Source: Helicobacter sp. MIT 05-5294 (GTDB taxonomy: Bacteria > Campylobacterota > Campylobacteria > Campylobacterales > Helicobacteraceae). From it: 64,000 nt of DNA. The DNA lies in assembly GCF_000765675.1 (NCBI RefSeq), contig NZ_JRPA02000009.1, positions 1 to 64,000 of the forward strand, in the 5' to 3' direction. The translations under genes and the position numbers were made by a program. The notes under the pieces were generated by a model that saw only the letters and a program-made list of their open reading frames with translations, was not told where the DNA came from and made no database searches. Shown in pieces: positions 1 to 8,901 of this stretch (its first letter is position 1; each line of letters opens with the position of its first letter).

Positions 1-330
1 TTTATCAATATCACTTGGATATTTTTCCGCGCTGAAAATCTACAAGGCGCACTCAATCTACTCAAAGGAATGTTTGGGATTGTGTGGGTGGAGATGCCTA
101 GAAAGGCTCATCACATGAAAGAGTTGTTGGAAAAGATTGAAGGTTCAAATGAGACGATTATTTTTATCTGTGCTGCCTTGTGTGTAGTATGGGTTTTAAA
201 TAGCATTCAAAGACTTGATTTATTTAAACCAACTTTAGGGAATGCTGTTATGGTAGTGATTCTTTTGATTGTGGCATTATTTAGTCTTGTTTCTACGCCT
301 TATAGCGAATTTATCTATTTTAATTTTTAA
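1..330 (+). CDS. MBOAT-family O-acyltransferase, C-terminal part (5' end outside window)
   Basis: Frame 1 is open from base 1 to a TAA at 328-330, giving the last 109 residues of a longer membrane protein. It opens with TWIFFRAENLQGA, a stretch typical of AlgI/PatA-type MBOAT proteins just before their final membrane segments, and ends with two hydrophobic helices and the YSEFIYFNF tail common in this family. MBOAT proteins move acetyl groups across the inner membrane to a periplasmic acceptor such as peptidoglycan or another glycan. The catalytic His lies upstream, outside the window, so activity cannot be judged. The next gene starts 13 bases later and looks like its periplasmic partner. 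The substrate is not determined here. Confidence 0.85.
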   Translation, partial: FINITWIFFRAENLQGALNLLKGMFGIVWVEMPRKAHHMKELLEKIEGSNETIIFICAALCVVWVLNSIQRLDLFKPTLGNAVMVVILLIVALFSLVSTPYSEFIYFNF

Positions 331-343
331 GGGGGAGGGGAGT

Positions 344-1522
344 ATGCTAACTTCAATTAAAAAACTTTGGAATGAAAATATTAGCGCCAAAGAGTTTATG
401 AGTATAGGATTGTTGGGTGCATTGGTTATTGTCGGCATTGTTTGTGTGCTTTTATATCTCTATGATCCTATGCAAATTTTTCACAAACCATACTTCAGAA
501 AATTGACTTTTCATCAGGATATGCGAATACAAGCAAAGGGGATTATTAAGCATTATGATTTTGATTCGTATATTATCGGCACTTCTATGCTAGAAAACAC
601 TTCGGCAAAGGAAGCGGGAGAAAAATTAGATGGCAAATGGGTGAATATTAGCCTAAGCGGAAGTATTTTTGAGGAAAGATCTGTTATTCTAGAATATTTA
701 TTTGCAAACAAATCACCTAAAAGTATTATCTATACGCTAGAACCTTATGCTATGTCAGACAAGATTATAGAAAATAAGGAGGCTATAAAAAGAACCGCTA
801 AAGTTAGCTATCTTTATGACGATACAGAAATTGATGATATAAAAACTTATATGAACTATAAATTTATTTCTTGCGCTTTTTCTTGGAGTAATAGTAAAAA
901 ATGTATAGGAGAAAGTGATGATTTGGAAACACTTTTGCAATGGGGTTTAAGAGATGAATATAAGCGGCTATTTGGTGGATTTGAAAATTGGATAGAATAT
1001 TCTCGTGATGATAAAGGTTTTGAATTGCTGAATCTTGAGGGTAAAATTACTCATTGGGATTTTGTTGGTGGAGTAGAAGTTGATAAACAAAAGCAAAATC
1101 TTACTAAAACACTTTTGAGGTTTATTGACAAAAATCCTAATACGCGCTTTTATCTTATAATTCCGACTTATTCAAGGTTTTTTTGGAGATTTAATATACA
1201 AAATGAAAAAGGTGTGTTTGCCGATGTTTTGTTTTATCAAAATAAAGAAGTATTCCAATGGTTTGTTAATGAGCTAGAAAAATACCCCAATGCCACACTT
1301 TATGGTTTTGATACTTTAGATTATGCAGATAATATTGCAAATTACAAAGATAGCACACACTATAATACCGATATGAATTCTATGCAGCTTGACGCGATAG
1401 CCAATAAAACACATATCATAACACCACAAAATGTGGAATCTTATTTTGAGATTATGAAACAAAAGATTTTAGATTATGATGTAAAATCACTAGTAGAAAG
1501 CGTTAAAGAGTTTTTGAAATAA
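344..1522 (+). CDS. Membrane-anchored SGNH-type O-acetylation partner protein
   Basis: A 392-residue protein. The ATG at 344 was chosen over an upstream in-frame start because a strong purine-rich ribosome site (331-341) precedes it and the longer form would overlap the MBOAT gene. Residues 18-40 form one membrane helix; the rest is predicted periplasmic. It shows the two ends of an SGNH/GDSL-like active site: a Ser in YIIGTSMLENTS (S81) and a late D-x-x-H in DSTHYN (D336, H339). This matches AlgJ/AlgX/PatB-type proteins that work with an MBOAT partner to acetylate cell-surface glycans. Pairing with the gene upstream supports that role; the acceptor glycan is unknown. Confidence 0.65.
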   Translation: MLTSIKKLWNENISAKEFMSIGLLGALVIVGIVCVLLYLYDPMQIFHKPYFRKLTFHQDMRIQAKGIIKHYDFDSYIIGTSMLENTSAKEAGEKLDGKWVNISLSGSIFEERSVILEYLFANKSPKSIIYTLEPYAMSDKIIENKEAIKRTAKVSYLYDDTEIDDIKTYMNYKFISCAFSWSNSKKCIGESDDLETLLQWGLRDEYKRLFGGFENWIEYSRDDKGFELLNLEGKITHWDFVGGVEVDKQKQNLTKTLLRFIDKNPNTRFYLIIPTYSRFFWRFNIQNEKGVFADVLFYQNKEVFQWFVNELEKYPNATLYGFDTLDYADNIANYKDSTHYNTDMNSMQLDAIANKTHIITPQNVESYFEIMKQKILDYDVKSLVESVKEFLK

Positions 1523-1530
1523 CCCTTTTA

Positions 1531-1584
1531 TGTGGAATCCTAAAATCATATAAAGCCAAAAGCTTAAAGAGATTCCGCATTTTT
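1531..1584 (+). terminator. Possible terminator: inverted repeat with T run
   Basis: TGTGGAATC at 1531-1539 can pair with GATTCCGCA at 1571-1579 (one G-U pair) and is followed by a T run. The loop is about 31 bases, which weakens the call. It lies between the O-acetylation pair and ndk, where a transcript end is expected. Confidence 0.3.
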
Positions 1585-1651
1585 GTGCTTTTTAGGATTT
1601 CTTTATTGTCAAAATTGTTTCCATTTAATAAAAAATGCAGGTTATTTTTAC

Positions 1652-1657
1652 TATAAT
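1652..1657 (+). promoter_or_regulatory. -10 box of the ndk operon promoter
   Basis: A perfect TATAAT, preceded by a T-rich stretch as in epsilonproteobacterial housekeeping promoters, lies 50 bases before the ndk ATG. It would serve ndk-DUF177-rpmF-plsX-fabH. Confidence 0.65.
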
Positions 1658-1706
1658 AATCCCCTTGTTTTAAATTTGCCCAAAAGATTGGGTTTTAGGA
1701 GTAGCA

Positions 1707-2120
1707 ATGGAGCAAACATTATCCATTATCAAACCTGATGCAGTCAAAAAAAATGTCATTGGGAAAATCATTGATCGTTTTGAAAGCAATGGACTAAGAA
1801 TCGCAGCGATGAAAAAAATCAGACTTAGCAAATGCGACGCGAAAGCATTTTATGCAGTGCATAAAGACCGCCCTTTCTTTGGTGAATTGGTAGATTTTAT
1901 GGTAAGCGGACCGGTTGTAGTTATGGTGCTTGAGGGCTTAAACGCTGTTGCTAAAAATCGTGAGTTAATGGGTTCTACAAACCCAAAAGAAGCCGCACCC
2001 GGCACAATTCGCGCAGATTTTGCAGAGAGCATTGACGCAAACGCAGTGCATGGAAGCGATAGTTTAGAAAATGCTAAAAAAGAAATTGCATTTTTCTTCG
2101 CTACAAGGGAAATTTGCTAA
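1707..2120 (+). CDS. ndk: Nucleoside diphosphate kinase
   Basis: 137 residues, full family length. Ndk passes the gamma-phosphate of ATP to other (d)NDPs through a phosphohistidine in the cytoplasm. The NAVHGSDS signature carries the catalytic His (H115), and the N-terminal [10 protein letters not shown] strand is typical. A ribosome site (AGGAG) precedes the ATG. It heads a compact operon; the DUF177 gene starts three bases after its stop. The same order is known in Helicobacter pylori. Confidence 0.97.
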   Translation: MEQTLSIIKPDAVKKNVIGKIIDRFESNGLRIAAMKKIRLSKCDAKAFYAVHKDRPFFGELVDFMVSGPVVVMVLEGLNAVAKNRELMGSTNPKEAAPGTIRADFAESIDANAVHGSDSLENAKKEIAFFFATREIC

Positions 2121-2123
2121 GTA

Positions 2124-2501
2124 ATGCACAAAGTTGCCTTTGCTAAAGTCTTTCAAACTTGCAAAAATGGAGATAAATTCCCATTTTGCGTTGAATCAGA
2201 CGAGGCGAAGCTAGAGGGTGTTTTATCTTTTTCGTCTAATCATTCCAATCTGCTGAAGCTTGAGGGAATCTTGAGTGGCACAATCACGCTTATTTGTGAT
2301 GTGAGCGGGGAAGAGTATGTGAAGACTTTAGAAGAGCCTTTAGAATTTTATTTAAGCGAAACGATTGTAAGTTTGGATAACGAGCATTTCGAAGAAATCG
2401 TAGAATGCGAAAATGGCGTGATTGATTTTAATGAAATTTTATGTGGCGAGTTAGAGATGATTCGTTGCGATTATCATACTAAAGATGAATTTAAGGAGTA
2501 A
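2124..2501 (+). CDS. DUF177/YceD-family protein
   Basis: 125 residues, acidic C-terminal half. YceD/DUF177 proteins are almost always encoded next to rpmF and plsX; in plants and bacteria the family is linked to 23S rRNA accumulation. Here it sits directly before rpmF with a 3-base gap, which supports the family call more than any single motif. The segment ITLICDVSGEEYVKTLEEPLEFYLSE is the family-like core. Precise biochemical role unknown. Confidence 0.75.
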   Translation: MHKVAFAKVFQTCKNGDKFPFCVESDEAKLEGVLSFSSNHSNLLKLEGILSGTITLICDVSGEEYVKTLEEPLEFYLSETIVSLDNEHFEEIVECENGVIDFNEILCGELEMIRCDYHTKDEFKE

Positions 2502-2504
2502 CAA

Positions 2505-2660
2505 ATGGCAGTACCAAAGAGACGCGTAAGCAAAACAAGAGCAGCAAAAAGAAGAACACATTATAAAGTTGCTTTGGCAGTTCCGGTAAAAGACAAAGAC
2601 GGAACTTGGAAAATGCCTCATCGTGTAAATAAATTTACCGGAAAATATAAAAATAACTAA
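2505..2660 (+). CDS. rpmF: 50S ribosomal protein L32
   Basis: A 51-residue basic protein beginning [20 protein letters not shown], the classic L32 start. The usual zinc-binding Cys pairs are absent, so this is a zinc-independent (C-) form. A ribosome site AAGGAG sits at the end of the preceding gene, 3 bases upstream of the ATG region. L32 is a structural protein of the large subunit near the peptidyl transferase region. Position between DUF177 and plsX is conserved widely. Confidence 0.95.
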   Translation: MAVPKRRVSKTRAAKRRTHYKVALAVPVKDKDGTWKMPHRVNKFTGKYKNN

Positions 2661-2675
2661 TTTGGAATACCAAAA

Positions 2676-3671
2676 ATGAAAATTGCCGTTGATGCAATGG
2701 GGGGAGATTTTGGCTCTTCTCCACTTGTGCAAGGTGCTTTACAAGCTTTAAAGGATCGTGATTTTACGCTTGTGCTTGTAGGGGATGAGCAAGTGATTGC
2801 TCCGCTCGTCCCTGCGGAATATAAGCAAAGAGTAGAGATTGTGCATTGCACAGATTTTATTACAATGGAAGAGGGCGCGACCTCTGCGCTCAAACGCAAA
2901 GAAAGCTCCATTTATGTTGCGATTGAAATGCTCAAGGCAAAGCAAGTTGATGCGGTGGTTTCAGCGGGACATAGTGGTGCGACAATGAGCCTTGCGACGC
3001 TAAAAATAGGGCGGTTAAAGGGCATTTCTCGTCCCGCGATTTGCACACTTATGCCAAGAATTGACGCGAGAAAAAGTCTCGTCGTTGATGCGGGAGCAAA
3101 TGTGGATTGTAAGCCTGAAAATCTCTTTGAATTTGGAATTATGGGACATGAGTATGCAACTGCGATTCTGAATTATCCAAAGGCAAGAATTGGCTTGTTG
3201 GCAAATGGTGAAGAGGAGTGCAAGGGCAATGAGATGACAAAAGCCGCCTTTGAACTCCTAAAAAAGCACCCAAGTTTTATTGGAAATATTGAGGGCAATA
3301 ATATCTTTGATTCCAATGTGGAAGTGATTGTGTGTGATGGGTTTGTCGGCAATGTCGTGTTGAAAACGAGTGAGGGCGTGGCGGATTCTATCGTGTTTTT
3401 GTTGCGAAAATACATCAAATCTTCCCCGATTGGAATCTTTGGTTCGCTGTTTATGAAAAATGTATTTAAAAAGCTTAAAAAGCAGATTGATTACGCAGAA
3501 TACGGCGGTGCGCCATTACTTGGAGTAGATGGCAATGTGATTATTTGCCATGGCAAAAGCAATGCTAAGGCGATGAAAAATGCAGTTTTTCAGGCAATCT
3601 TGATGATACAAAATAATGTAAATGATAAGATTCTACACGCGCTAGAGCAATACAAGACAAACGAGGACTAA
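2676..3671 (+). CDS. plsX: Phosphate acyltransferase PlsX
   Basis: 331 residues, full length. PlsX turns acyl-ACP into acyl-phosphate, the first step of phosphatidic acid synthesis in the PlsX/PlsY route. The N-terminal MKIAVDAMGGDFG and the later VVSAGHSGATM and CDGFVGNVVLK segments are family hallmarks. The stop overlaps the fabH start by one base (TAATG), so the two are probably translationally coupled. Confidence 0.96.
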   Translation: MKIAVDAMGGDFGSSPLVQGALQALKDRDFTLVLVGDEQVIAPLVPAEYKQRVEIVHCTDFITMEEGATSALKRKESSIYVAIEMLKAKQVDAVVSAGHSGATMSLATLKIGRLKGISRPAICTLMPRIDARKSLVVDAGANVDCKPENLFEFGIMGHEYATAILNYPKARIGLLANGEEECKGNEMTKAAFELLKKHPSFIGNIEGNNIFDSNVEVIVCDGFVGNVVLKTSEGVADSIVFLLRKYIKSSPIGIFGSLFMKNVFKKLKKQIDYAEYGGAPLLGVDGNVIICHGKSNAKAMKNAVFQAILMIQNNVNDKILHALEQYKTNED

Positions 3672-4675
3672 TGGAAAAGCCAATCTATGCGACTTTAACT
3701 TCCATTGGCGCGTATGTCCCAAGCAGAATCGTTACTAATGAGGATTTGTCTAAAATTGTGGATACAAGCGATGAGTGGATTACGAAGCGTACAGGTATCA
3801 AAGAAAGGCGATTTGCAGAGGGAAACGAAGCGACGAGCGATTTAGCGACAAAAGCGGCGAGATTGGCACTCAAACGCGCGAATCTTGAAGCAAGTGAGAT
3901 TGACGCAGTGATTGTAGCGACAATTTCTCCCGATTTTTTCTGTATGCCCTCAACCGCGTGTGTGGTGGCAAACAATTTAGGAATCCTTGATAAACCCGCT
4001 TTTGACATTGCCGCAGCTTGTAGTGGGTTTATTTATCTGCTTTCTCTTGCGAAGTCTTTTATAGAATCCAAAACTTACAAAAATATCCTCATTATCGGGG
4101 CGGAAAAAATTTCAAGCATTTTAGATATGCAAGACCGCAGCACTTGTGTTTTGTTTGGCGATGGGGCGGGAGCTGCTGTGATAAGTGCGACAGAGGATAA
4201 GAATCTAAGTGTGCTAGATGTGCGGTGTTCTTCTAATGGGCAATATCAGGAATTTTTGATGACTCCGGGTTGTGGTAGTCGCAATCCTGCAAGTGTGGAA
4301 ATATTGCAAGAACGATTGCAATTTATTAAGATGAAAGGCAATGAGACTTTTAAAATCGCGGTGAAAACCCTAACAAAAGATGTCGTGGAGATTCTAGCCA
4401 AAAACAATCTTTCAAAAGATGATATTGATTTTTTTATCCCTCATCAAGCCAATTTGCGCATTATTTCCGCAGTAGGTGAGGCGTTGGGTTTCCCTAATGA
4501 AAAGGTTGCGTTGGTTGTGCAAAAATACGGCAACACTTCTGCGGCTTCGATTCCTATGGCAATTAATGATTTATATGAAAATGGTAAAATCCAATGCGGT
4601 TCAAGATTGCTTTTAGACGCCTTTGGTGGCGGTTTGACTTGGGGTTCTGCGATTCTAACTTTCAATGGCAAATAA
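3671..4675 (+). CDS. fabH: 3-oxoacyl-ACP synthase III (FabH)
   Basis: 334 residues. FabH condenses acetyl-CoA with malonyl-ACP to start fatty-acid synthesis. The Cys-His-Asn triad is visible: C117 in DIAAACSGF, His in FIPHQANLRI and Asn in YGNTSAAS. It is the last gene of the ndk-DUF177-rpmF-plsX-fabH operon, coupled to plsX through TAATG. Downstream lies a long repeat-rich region. Confidence 0.97.
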   Translation: MEKPIYATLTSIGAYVPSRIVTNEDLSKIVDTSDEWITKRTGIKERRFAEGNEATSDLATKAARLALKRANLEASEIDAVIVATISPDFFCMPSTACVVANNLGILDKPAFDIAAACSGFIYLLSLAKSFIESKTYKNILIIGAEKISSILDMQDRSTCVLFGDGAGAAVISATEDKNLSVLDVRCSSNGQYQEFLMTPGCGSRNPASVEILQERLQFIKMKGNETFKIAVKTLTKDVVEILAKNNLSKDDIDFFIPHQANLRIISAVGEALGFPNEKVALVVQKYGNTSAASIPMAINDLYENGKIQCGSRLLLDAFGGGLTWGSAILTFNGK

Positions 4676-5265
4676 GCCTCACTAAATTTCACATACTTTT
4701 TGCGTGTTTTGTTGTCTTTAGTCATTGCGAGAGATTCGTTAGAATCTCGTGGCGTGTGTGTTGCGTTAGCAACTCACCCACACTTGTAAATCTACGCTTT
4801 AATATCTCGCCATTGTAGAATCCAATTTATATTAAGATTGTGGATTGCTTCGTCCTCGCAATGACGGGTAAGTGGATTTTGCTATTTCTGTTATTGAGAG
4901 ACTTCGCAGAAGTTGTAGTAATCCATAATGTAGGCTACTAGAGGATATAATAATGGAATCTCTAAAGCGAGATTCTGTATCATGGATTGCTTCACTGCGT
5001 TCGCAATGACGGCGGGTTGCTAACATTATGGATTGCCACGAGATTCTAACGAATCTCTCGCAATGACGATAAGCAACACGACACGCATTATAGAATCTTG
5101 CAATGACAAAAGGTAATGCCTTAAAGGCTTCTTGCAATGCGCAGTAGAACACCTTAGACTTCTTATAATGGTAGAATCGCAGAATGACAAATGGTAGAAT
5201 CCGCCCTTGAATTATGGGCGAATTATCTTAAATATCAAAAAGGAGATTAAAATAAAATTTGGGTA
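4676..5265. repeat. Gene-free region with dispersed ATTGC/GCAATGAC palindromic repeats (cluster A)
   Basis: No credible gene. At least four copies of a short imperfect palindrome occur in both orientations: near 4720-4755, 4845-4870, 4982-5012 and 5032-5070. The recurring form starts with TGGATTGC, followed by CTTCG or CACGAG, an inner inverted repeat around AGATTC/GAATCT, and ends TCGCAATGACG. Open frames through the region are just read-through of repeats. Confidence 0.75.
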
Positions 5266-5286
5266 GGCTAGGGATTCTAGCCTTTT
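5266..5286. terminator. Short hairpin with T run, possible bidirectional terminator
   Basis: GGCTAG (5266-5271), loop GGATT, CTAGCC (5277-5282), then TTTT on the plus strand. It lies downstream of the minus-strand autotransporter gene and past the end of fabH. The stem is only 6 bp, so this is tentative. Confidence 0.4.
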
Positions 5287-5294
5287 ATCCCATT

Positions 5295-5515
5295 AAACCA
5301 CTTCTCTTAAGAGTGAAAGCAATTTTAAGCTACTTTCTTTAAGTATAAAGCAGTTTTCACTACTTTTCTTAAGAGTATAAAGCAACCTTAAACCACTCTC
5401 ATTTCAGAGTGAAAGCAGTTTCAAACCACTTTCCTTTTTAAAATCAGTAAGCAGTTCTGTAAGTTACTTCTAATGATTATAAAACTAGAAGCAGTCTTAG
5501 TTGATTAGCTTCTTC
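5295..5515. repeat. Degenerate tandem repeat, about six units of 31-38 bases, 3' of the autotransporter gene
   Basis: Units share a core of CTTAAGAGTATAAAGCAG followed by a variable TTTTAAACCACTTT-like part. Starts are roughly 5306, 5339, 5370, 5402, 5435 and 5472; later units are more diverged. In the sense of the minus-strand autotransporter gene it would be the 3' untranslated region. No open frame with a plausible start uses it. Confidence 0.6.
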
Positions 5516-5563
5516 TCCAACCTAGCCCATTGAAGAGCCGATTAGAGTAAAGCTAAAAGTAGA

Positions 5564-8368
5564 TTAGAATTTATATTTAAGTCCTAAGTTACCACTTAAA
5601 TAAGTTTCGTTTTTGTCATCTACTTTGTTTGCAAGGATTTGTTTCGCACCTACACCAAGTTGCAATGCCAAAGCTTCTGTAACTTCAATGTTTGCACCCA
5701 ATACAAGTTGTCCATAAGTGCGTTTTTTGTCATCACCTGCGATTGTATAAGTCGTATCAGAGCCTGCAAATCTGGCAACATAATCATCACCATTATTGAC
5801 AAGATATTGTTCAATCTTTGGTGTAGCATAGATATAAGAGTTATTAGAGAAGTATTTTCTCAACTCTAGTCCAATATCTGCGCTAAATGAGTTGTTGCTC
5901 ATAGAATGAACATGTTGTCCAAATGTGCCACTTTCTGTATAATCATCAATAGTGCTGTAATAGTAGTTTAATCCCACAAATGGTTTGAGATACAAGCCAT
6001 TTTCAAATCCAATGACTTTACCTACATTTCCACTTAAACCAAAGAATTTGCTATCAAAGTCTGCAGTGCTTGTGCCTGCTGCGCCATTGTGTCTGTATTG
6101 GTCAATAGAACCAAATTGTCCAAATCCTTTAAGTCCAATTTCCCAATCTTGTGGCAATTTGATAAGAGAATAAAGTCCGATTTGGAAGTTATCAGATTCT
6201 TGTTTTAGCAAGTCGTCTTTAAGGTCAGAATCTGCATAGGTGAAGTATGCACCAAGCAAGAAGTTATCTGTTACATTACCATCAACCCCTAGAGTGATTC
6301 CATAGACTCCGCCATTGTTGCCATCAATGATATTCGCACCACCAAAAGCATTTGCCCATACACTTGCAGTGTAGTTTTCATAGTAAGGATAGTTTGCATC
6401 ACTTCCAATAGCTGCTAACTTTTGGCTATAAGGATTGTTTGCTTTTGCGATTCTGCCACCTAGAGCCATATCGTTAGAAACATTCATCACGCTTAATGCG
6501 GAAGTAGAAGCGTTAGAAAAGGTAGATGCGCTGCGTCCTGCGTCTCTTGTGTCGCGGAAGAAGCGGTTGTGAGTGATGACATTGAGTTTGTCATTATCAT
6601 TGATAGAAGTTGAACGCGCCAAAGAAGCTAGGATTCCTAAACCTTCGCTTGTATTGCCTGTGTTTGATACTGCGATAGAAGTGTTGCGCAAATCATCAAT
6701 ACCAGCAGGAGTTAAAAGTGCAGTCATAAGGTTATTATTAATAGGGTTACCATTTGCATCTTCTCTTGTATCTAAAACTCTAAATAAGACATTTTGAGCT
6801 ATTCCAGCGTTATTTGCGCCTACTAATGCAACCAAATTTGCGCGAAGTTTTTCAGAATCACTTGCGTTTGCAGCTAAAGAACTTGTTGCTTCAGTGTAAG
6901 CCTTTTGTCTAGCGTCAAGCTCTGCATAAGCTGCTTTGAGGTTTGCTTCTTGTGATTTTGCAGTATTTAGAGATTCTGTTTGTGTTGCTACGATTCCTTG
7001 TTGGGTCGCAATCGCTGTATTTGCAGTGTCAATCGCAGCTTGTGCAGTCGCTTTCTCTGCGTCTGTGGTCGCTTCGGCAAGTGCTTTTTGTGCATTGGCT
7101 AAGTCGGTTTGTGCTGTTTTTAGTGCCGCGTTTGCTGTGTTAATCGCACCTTCTGCAGTAGAGATTGCAGTAGTTGTAGTTGTGATTTCTGTATTGATAG
7201 AATTGAGCGCGTTTGTGATAGCGGTATTTTCATTGCCTGCAATCTCTGTGATTGAGTTTGCAATCGCTGTGGTGATTTGCGCTTGAGTTGAATCTTTGCT
7301 TACATCAAAGCTAGTCCAATCAGAAGTTACAATGATAGACAATGTTTTGTCATTATTACTAAGTCCTAATCCATAGTTAAAGGTTGGGCTTGAGTTAAGA
7401 GTAGTTGAACCATTTGTAATATTTGTATCCTCTAGGCTTGTTCCTGCTAGTAGATTAGGATTGCTTAGCAAAGAGCTGATTTTTCTATCATAAGGGTTTG
7501 TTACGGAGATTCCACCTAAGAATGTGTTAGCCGCAGTTGCATTTGCTGCTGTATCTGTTTTTAGCTCATCAGCTGCTGTTGCGCCTTTCCAAAACCCACC
7601 TTGTGCGTTTGCAATCACAACATCATCAGCAAGTTGTCTTTTGGTTGTTGTGTAGCTGATTGTGTTATTACCTGCTAAAGTGAATTTACCATCCGTGAAT
7701 TTACCTTGTGCGTCTTTGGTATGCTGTTGAACATTAATTAAACCACTATCAAAGAAATCAAATGCAGTTGTGTTATTTGCGGTAAGATTACCTTTAACAT
7801 TGATTACACCATTGTTTCCAAGAGAGAATTTACCGCTGTCTGAACTAACATTGCCTGTAATGTCTAGTGTCGCACTATCGGCAAAAATCTCGCCATTATT
7901 TGTAACATTACCTGTGATAGAAGAGTTTTTTCCAATGCCAAGTATCCCATTAGTGGCAGCGATGGTTGTGTCTCCTACGAGTTTCACGCCATAGAAAAGA
8001 TCATTGTCTTGAGCGTTTTGATAGACTCCAAGTTCTCCATTAACATTGATTGTGCCGGTTACTCCGTCAGCGTCGGTTGTATCAATTGTGATAGAGTTGA
8101 TAGGAAGTGTCGTCGCAGGTGTATCAGGTGTCGCAGGAACTACGATAGGCGCAGGACTCCAAGTGCTAGAACTAATATCTACGCCATTATTTGTTCCTTT
8201 GGTAGTGTTGTTTTTGTTTGTCCAATTGCCATTGTTGTTTGAAAATTCTGCTTGGAATTTTGTATTATCATCAACGGCAACTTGTGCTGCAAAGGTCGCG
8301 GTGCTAGTCAAAGCTACCACACCAAATCCAACAAGCGCGCGGCTTGCTACAATAGAAAGTTTCGTCAT
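5564..8368 (-). CDS. Autotransporter outer-membrane protein (type V secretion)
   Basis: 934 residues. The N-terminus has a signal peptide (about 1-28, ending TATFAAQ). The passenger (about 29-660) is rich in Asn, Thr and Gly with short beta-repeat-like stretches (NGVINVKGNLTANNT). An Ala/Thr/Gln-rich segment at about 360-510 looks like a long coiled coil. The last 270 residues (from YTASVWANAFGG) form an autotransporter beta-barrel ending in Phe (LGLKYKF), as needed for outer-membrane insertion. No protease or VacA-type motif was recognised, so the function is open: adhesin, autoaggregation factor or immune-exposed surface protein. The ATG follows AAGGAG. Expression is probably phase variable through the promoter G tract (8412-8424). 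Confidence 0.88.
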   Translation of the reverse strand: MTKLSIVASRALVGFGVVALTSTATFAAQVAVDDNTKFQAEFSNNNGNWTNKNNTTKGTNNGVDISSSTWSPAPIVVPATPDTPATTLPINSITIDTTDADGVTGTINVNGELGVYQNAQDNDLFYGVKLVGDTTIAATNGILGIGKNSSITGNVTNNGEIFADSATLDITGNVSSDSGKFSLGNNGVINVKGNLTANNTTAFDFFDSGLINVQQHTKDAQGKFTDGKFTLAGNNTISYTTTKRQLADDVVIANAQGGFWKGATAADELKTDTAANATAANTFLGGISVTNPYDRKISSLLSNPNLLAGTSLEDTNITNGSTTLNSSPTFNYGLGLSNNDKTLSIIVTSDWTSFDVSKDSTQAQITTAIANSITEIAGNENTAITNALNSINTEITTTTTAISTAEGAINTANAALKTAQTDLANAQKALAEATTDAEKATAQAAIDTANTAIATQQGIVATQTESLNTAKSQEANLKAAYAELDARQKAYTEATSSLAANASDSEKLRANLVALVGANNAGIAQNVLFRVLDTREDANGNPINNNLMTALLTPAGIDDLRNTSIAVSNTGNTSEGLGILASLARSTSINDNDKLNVITHNRFFRDTRDAGRSASTFSNASTSALSVMNVSNDMALGGRIAKANNPYSQKLAAIGSDANYPYYENYTASVWANAFGGANIIDGNNGGVYGITLGVDGNVTDNFLLGAYFTYADSDLKDDLLKQESDNFQIGLYSLIKLPQDWEIGLKGFGQFGSIDQYRHNGAAGTSTADFDSKFFGLSGNVGKVIGFENGLYLKPFVGLNYYYSTIDDYTESGTFGQHVHSMSNNSFSADIGLELRKYFSNNSYIYATPKIEQYLVNNGDDYVARFAGSDTTYTIAGDDKKRTYGQLVLGANIEVTEALALQLGVGAKQILANKVDDKNETYLSGNLGLKYKF

Positions 8369-8405
8369 TTTGACTCCTTAAATTTTAAAATAAATTTAAG
8401 TCAAA

Positions 8406-8435
8406 ATAATACCCCCCCCCCCCCTTAAAAGTCAA
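8406..8435 (-). promoter_or_regulatory. Autotransporter promoter with G13 spacer
   Basis: On the minus strand: TTGACT (8430-8435), spacer of TTTAA plus G13 (8412-8429, 18 bases), then TATTAT (8406-8411), about 37 bases before the start codon. A spacer of 17 is normally best, so 12 G would be predicted to be stronger than the 13 present. The layout is that of promoters switched by slipped-strand mispairing. Confidence 0.8.
8412..8424. repeat. Homopolymer tract, C13 on plus strand (G13 on minus)
   Basis: Thirteen consecutive C, by far the longest C or G run in the window. It occupies most of the -35/-10 spacer of the autotransporter promoter. Confidence 0.95.
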
Positions 8436-8901
8436 TTAATTGATTACCAAAATTTTGGAAATTCCTGAAAATTTTAATATTTTAAGTTTAATTTAAGGTA
8501 TTTAATGGGCAAGAATGTGTGGGAGTGTGTAGAAATGGAATCTTTAGGGCGGATTGGCAAGTCGTCATTGCGAGATTTCACAATGCGTGTCGTGTTGCTT
8601 ATCGTCATTGCGAAAATTGCAATGCGGACGCTTTGGCGCACCCTTTTGTCATTGCGAGGAACAAACGAAGTGAGAGACGCGGCAATCCACAATCATGCAC
8701 AAAGTGGATTCTAAAAAGGCGAGATTTAAGACTATGGGTTGCCACAGATTCCTAGCGGAATCTTCGCAATGACGCAGTAGCGTAATTTTTATTCATTAAA
8801 AATGCAATAGGAAACAACAATGCAAACTCTCGCAATGACGGCGGGGAAAGCTTTGAAACCCATTTACGATGACGCGTAGGTGAATCGCAGGTTGGTTTGG
8901 A
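8436..8901. repeat. Gene-free region with dispersed palindromic repeats (cluster B)
   Basis: Copies of the GTCATTGCGAG / TGCCAC...CGCAATGACG element occur around 8570-8630, 8645-8695, 8727-8775 and 8825-8845, in both orientations. Small open frames here consist of repeat sequence and were not accepted as genes. Confidence 0.7.

Noticed and set aside
331-340. G-rich stretch GGGGGAGGGG before the SGNH gene
   Set aside because: It is interrupted by A and sits at ribosome-site distance from the ATG at 344, so it is a Shine-Dalgarno-like site rather than a contingency tract.
4676-5265. CRISPR-like repeat array
   Set aside because: Repeats are palindromic, irregularly spaced, in both orientations and degenerate; no cas gene is present in the window.
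6936-7286. Long open frame antisense to the autotransporter coiled coil
   Set aside because: It mirrors the Ala/Thr/Gln-rich repeats of the sense gene and has no ribosome site; it is a composition shadow.
8505-8755. Overlapping small frames between the autotransporter and methyltransferase genes
   Set aside because: They are made of the dispersed palindromic repeats and change frame from copy to copy.
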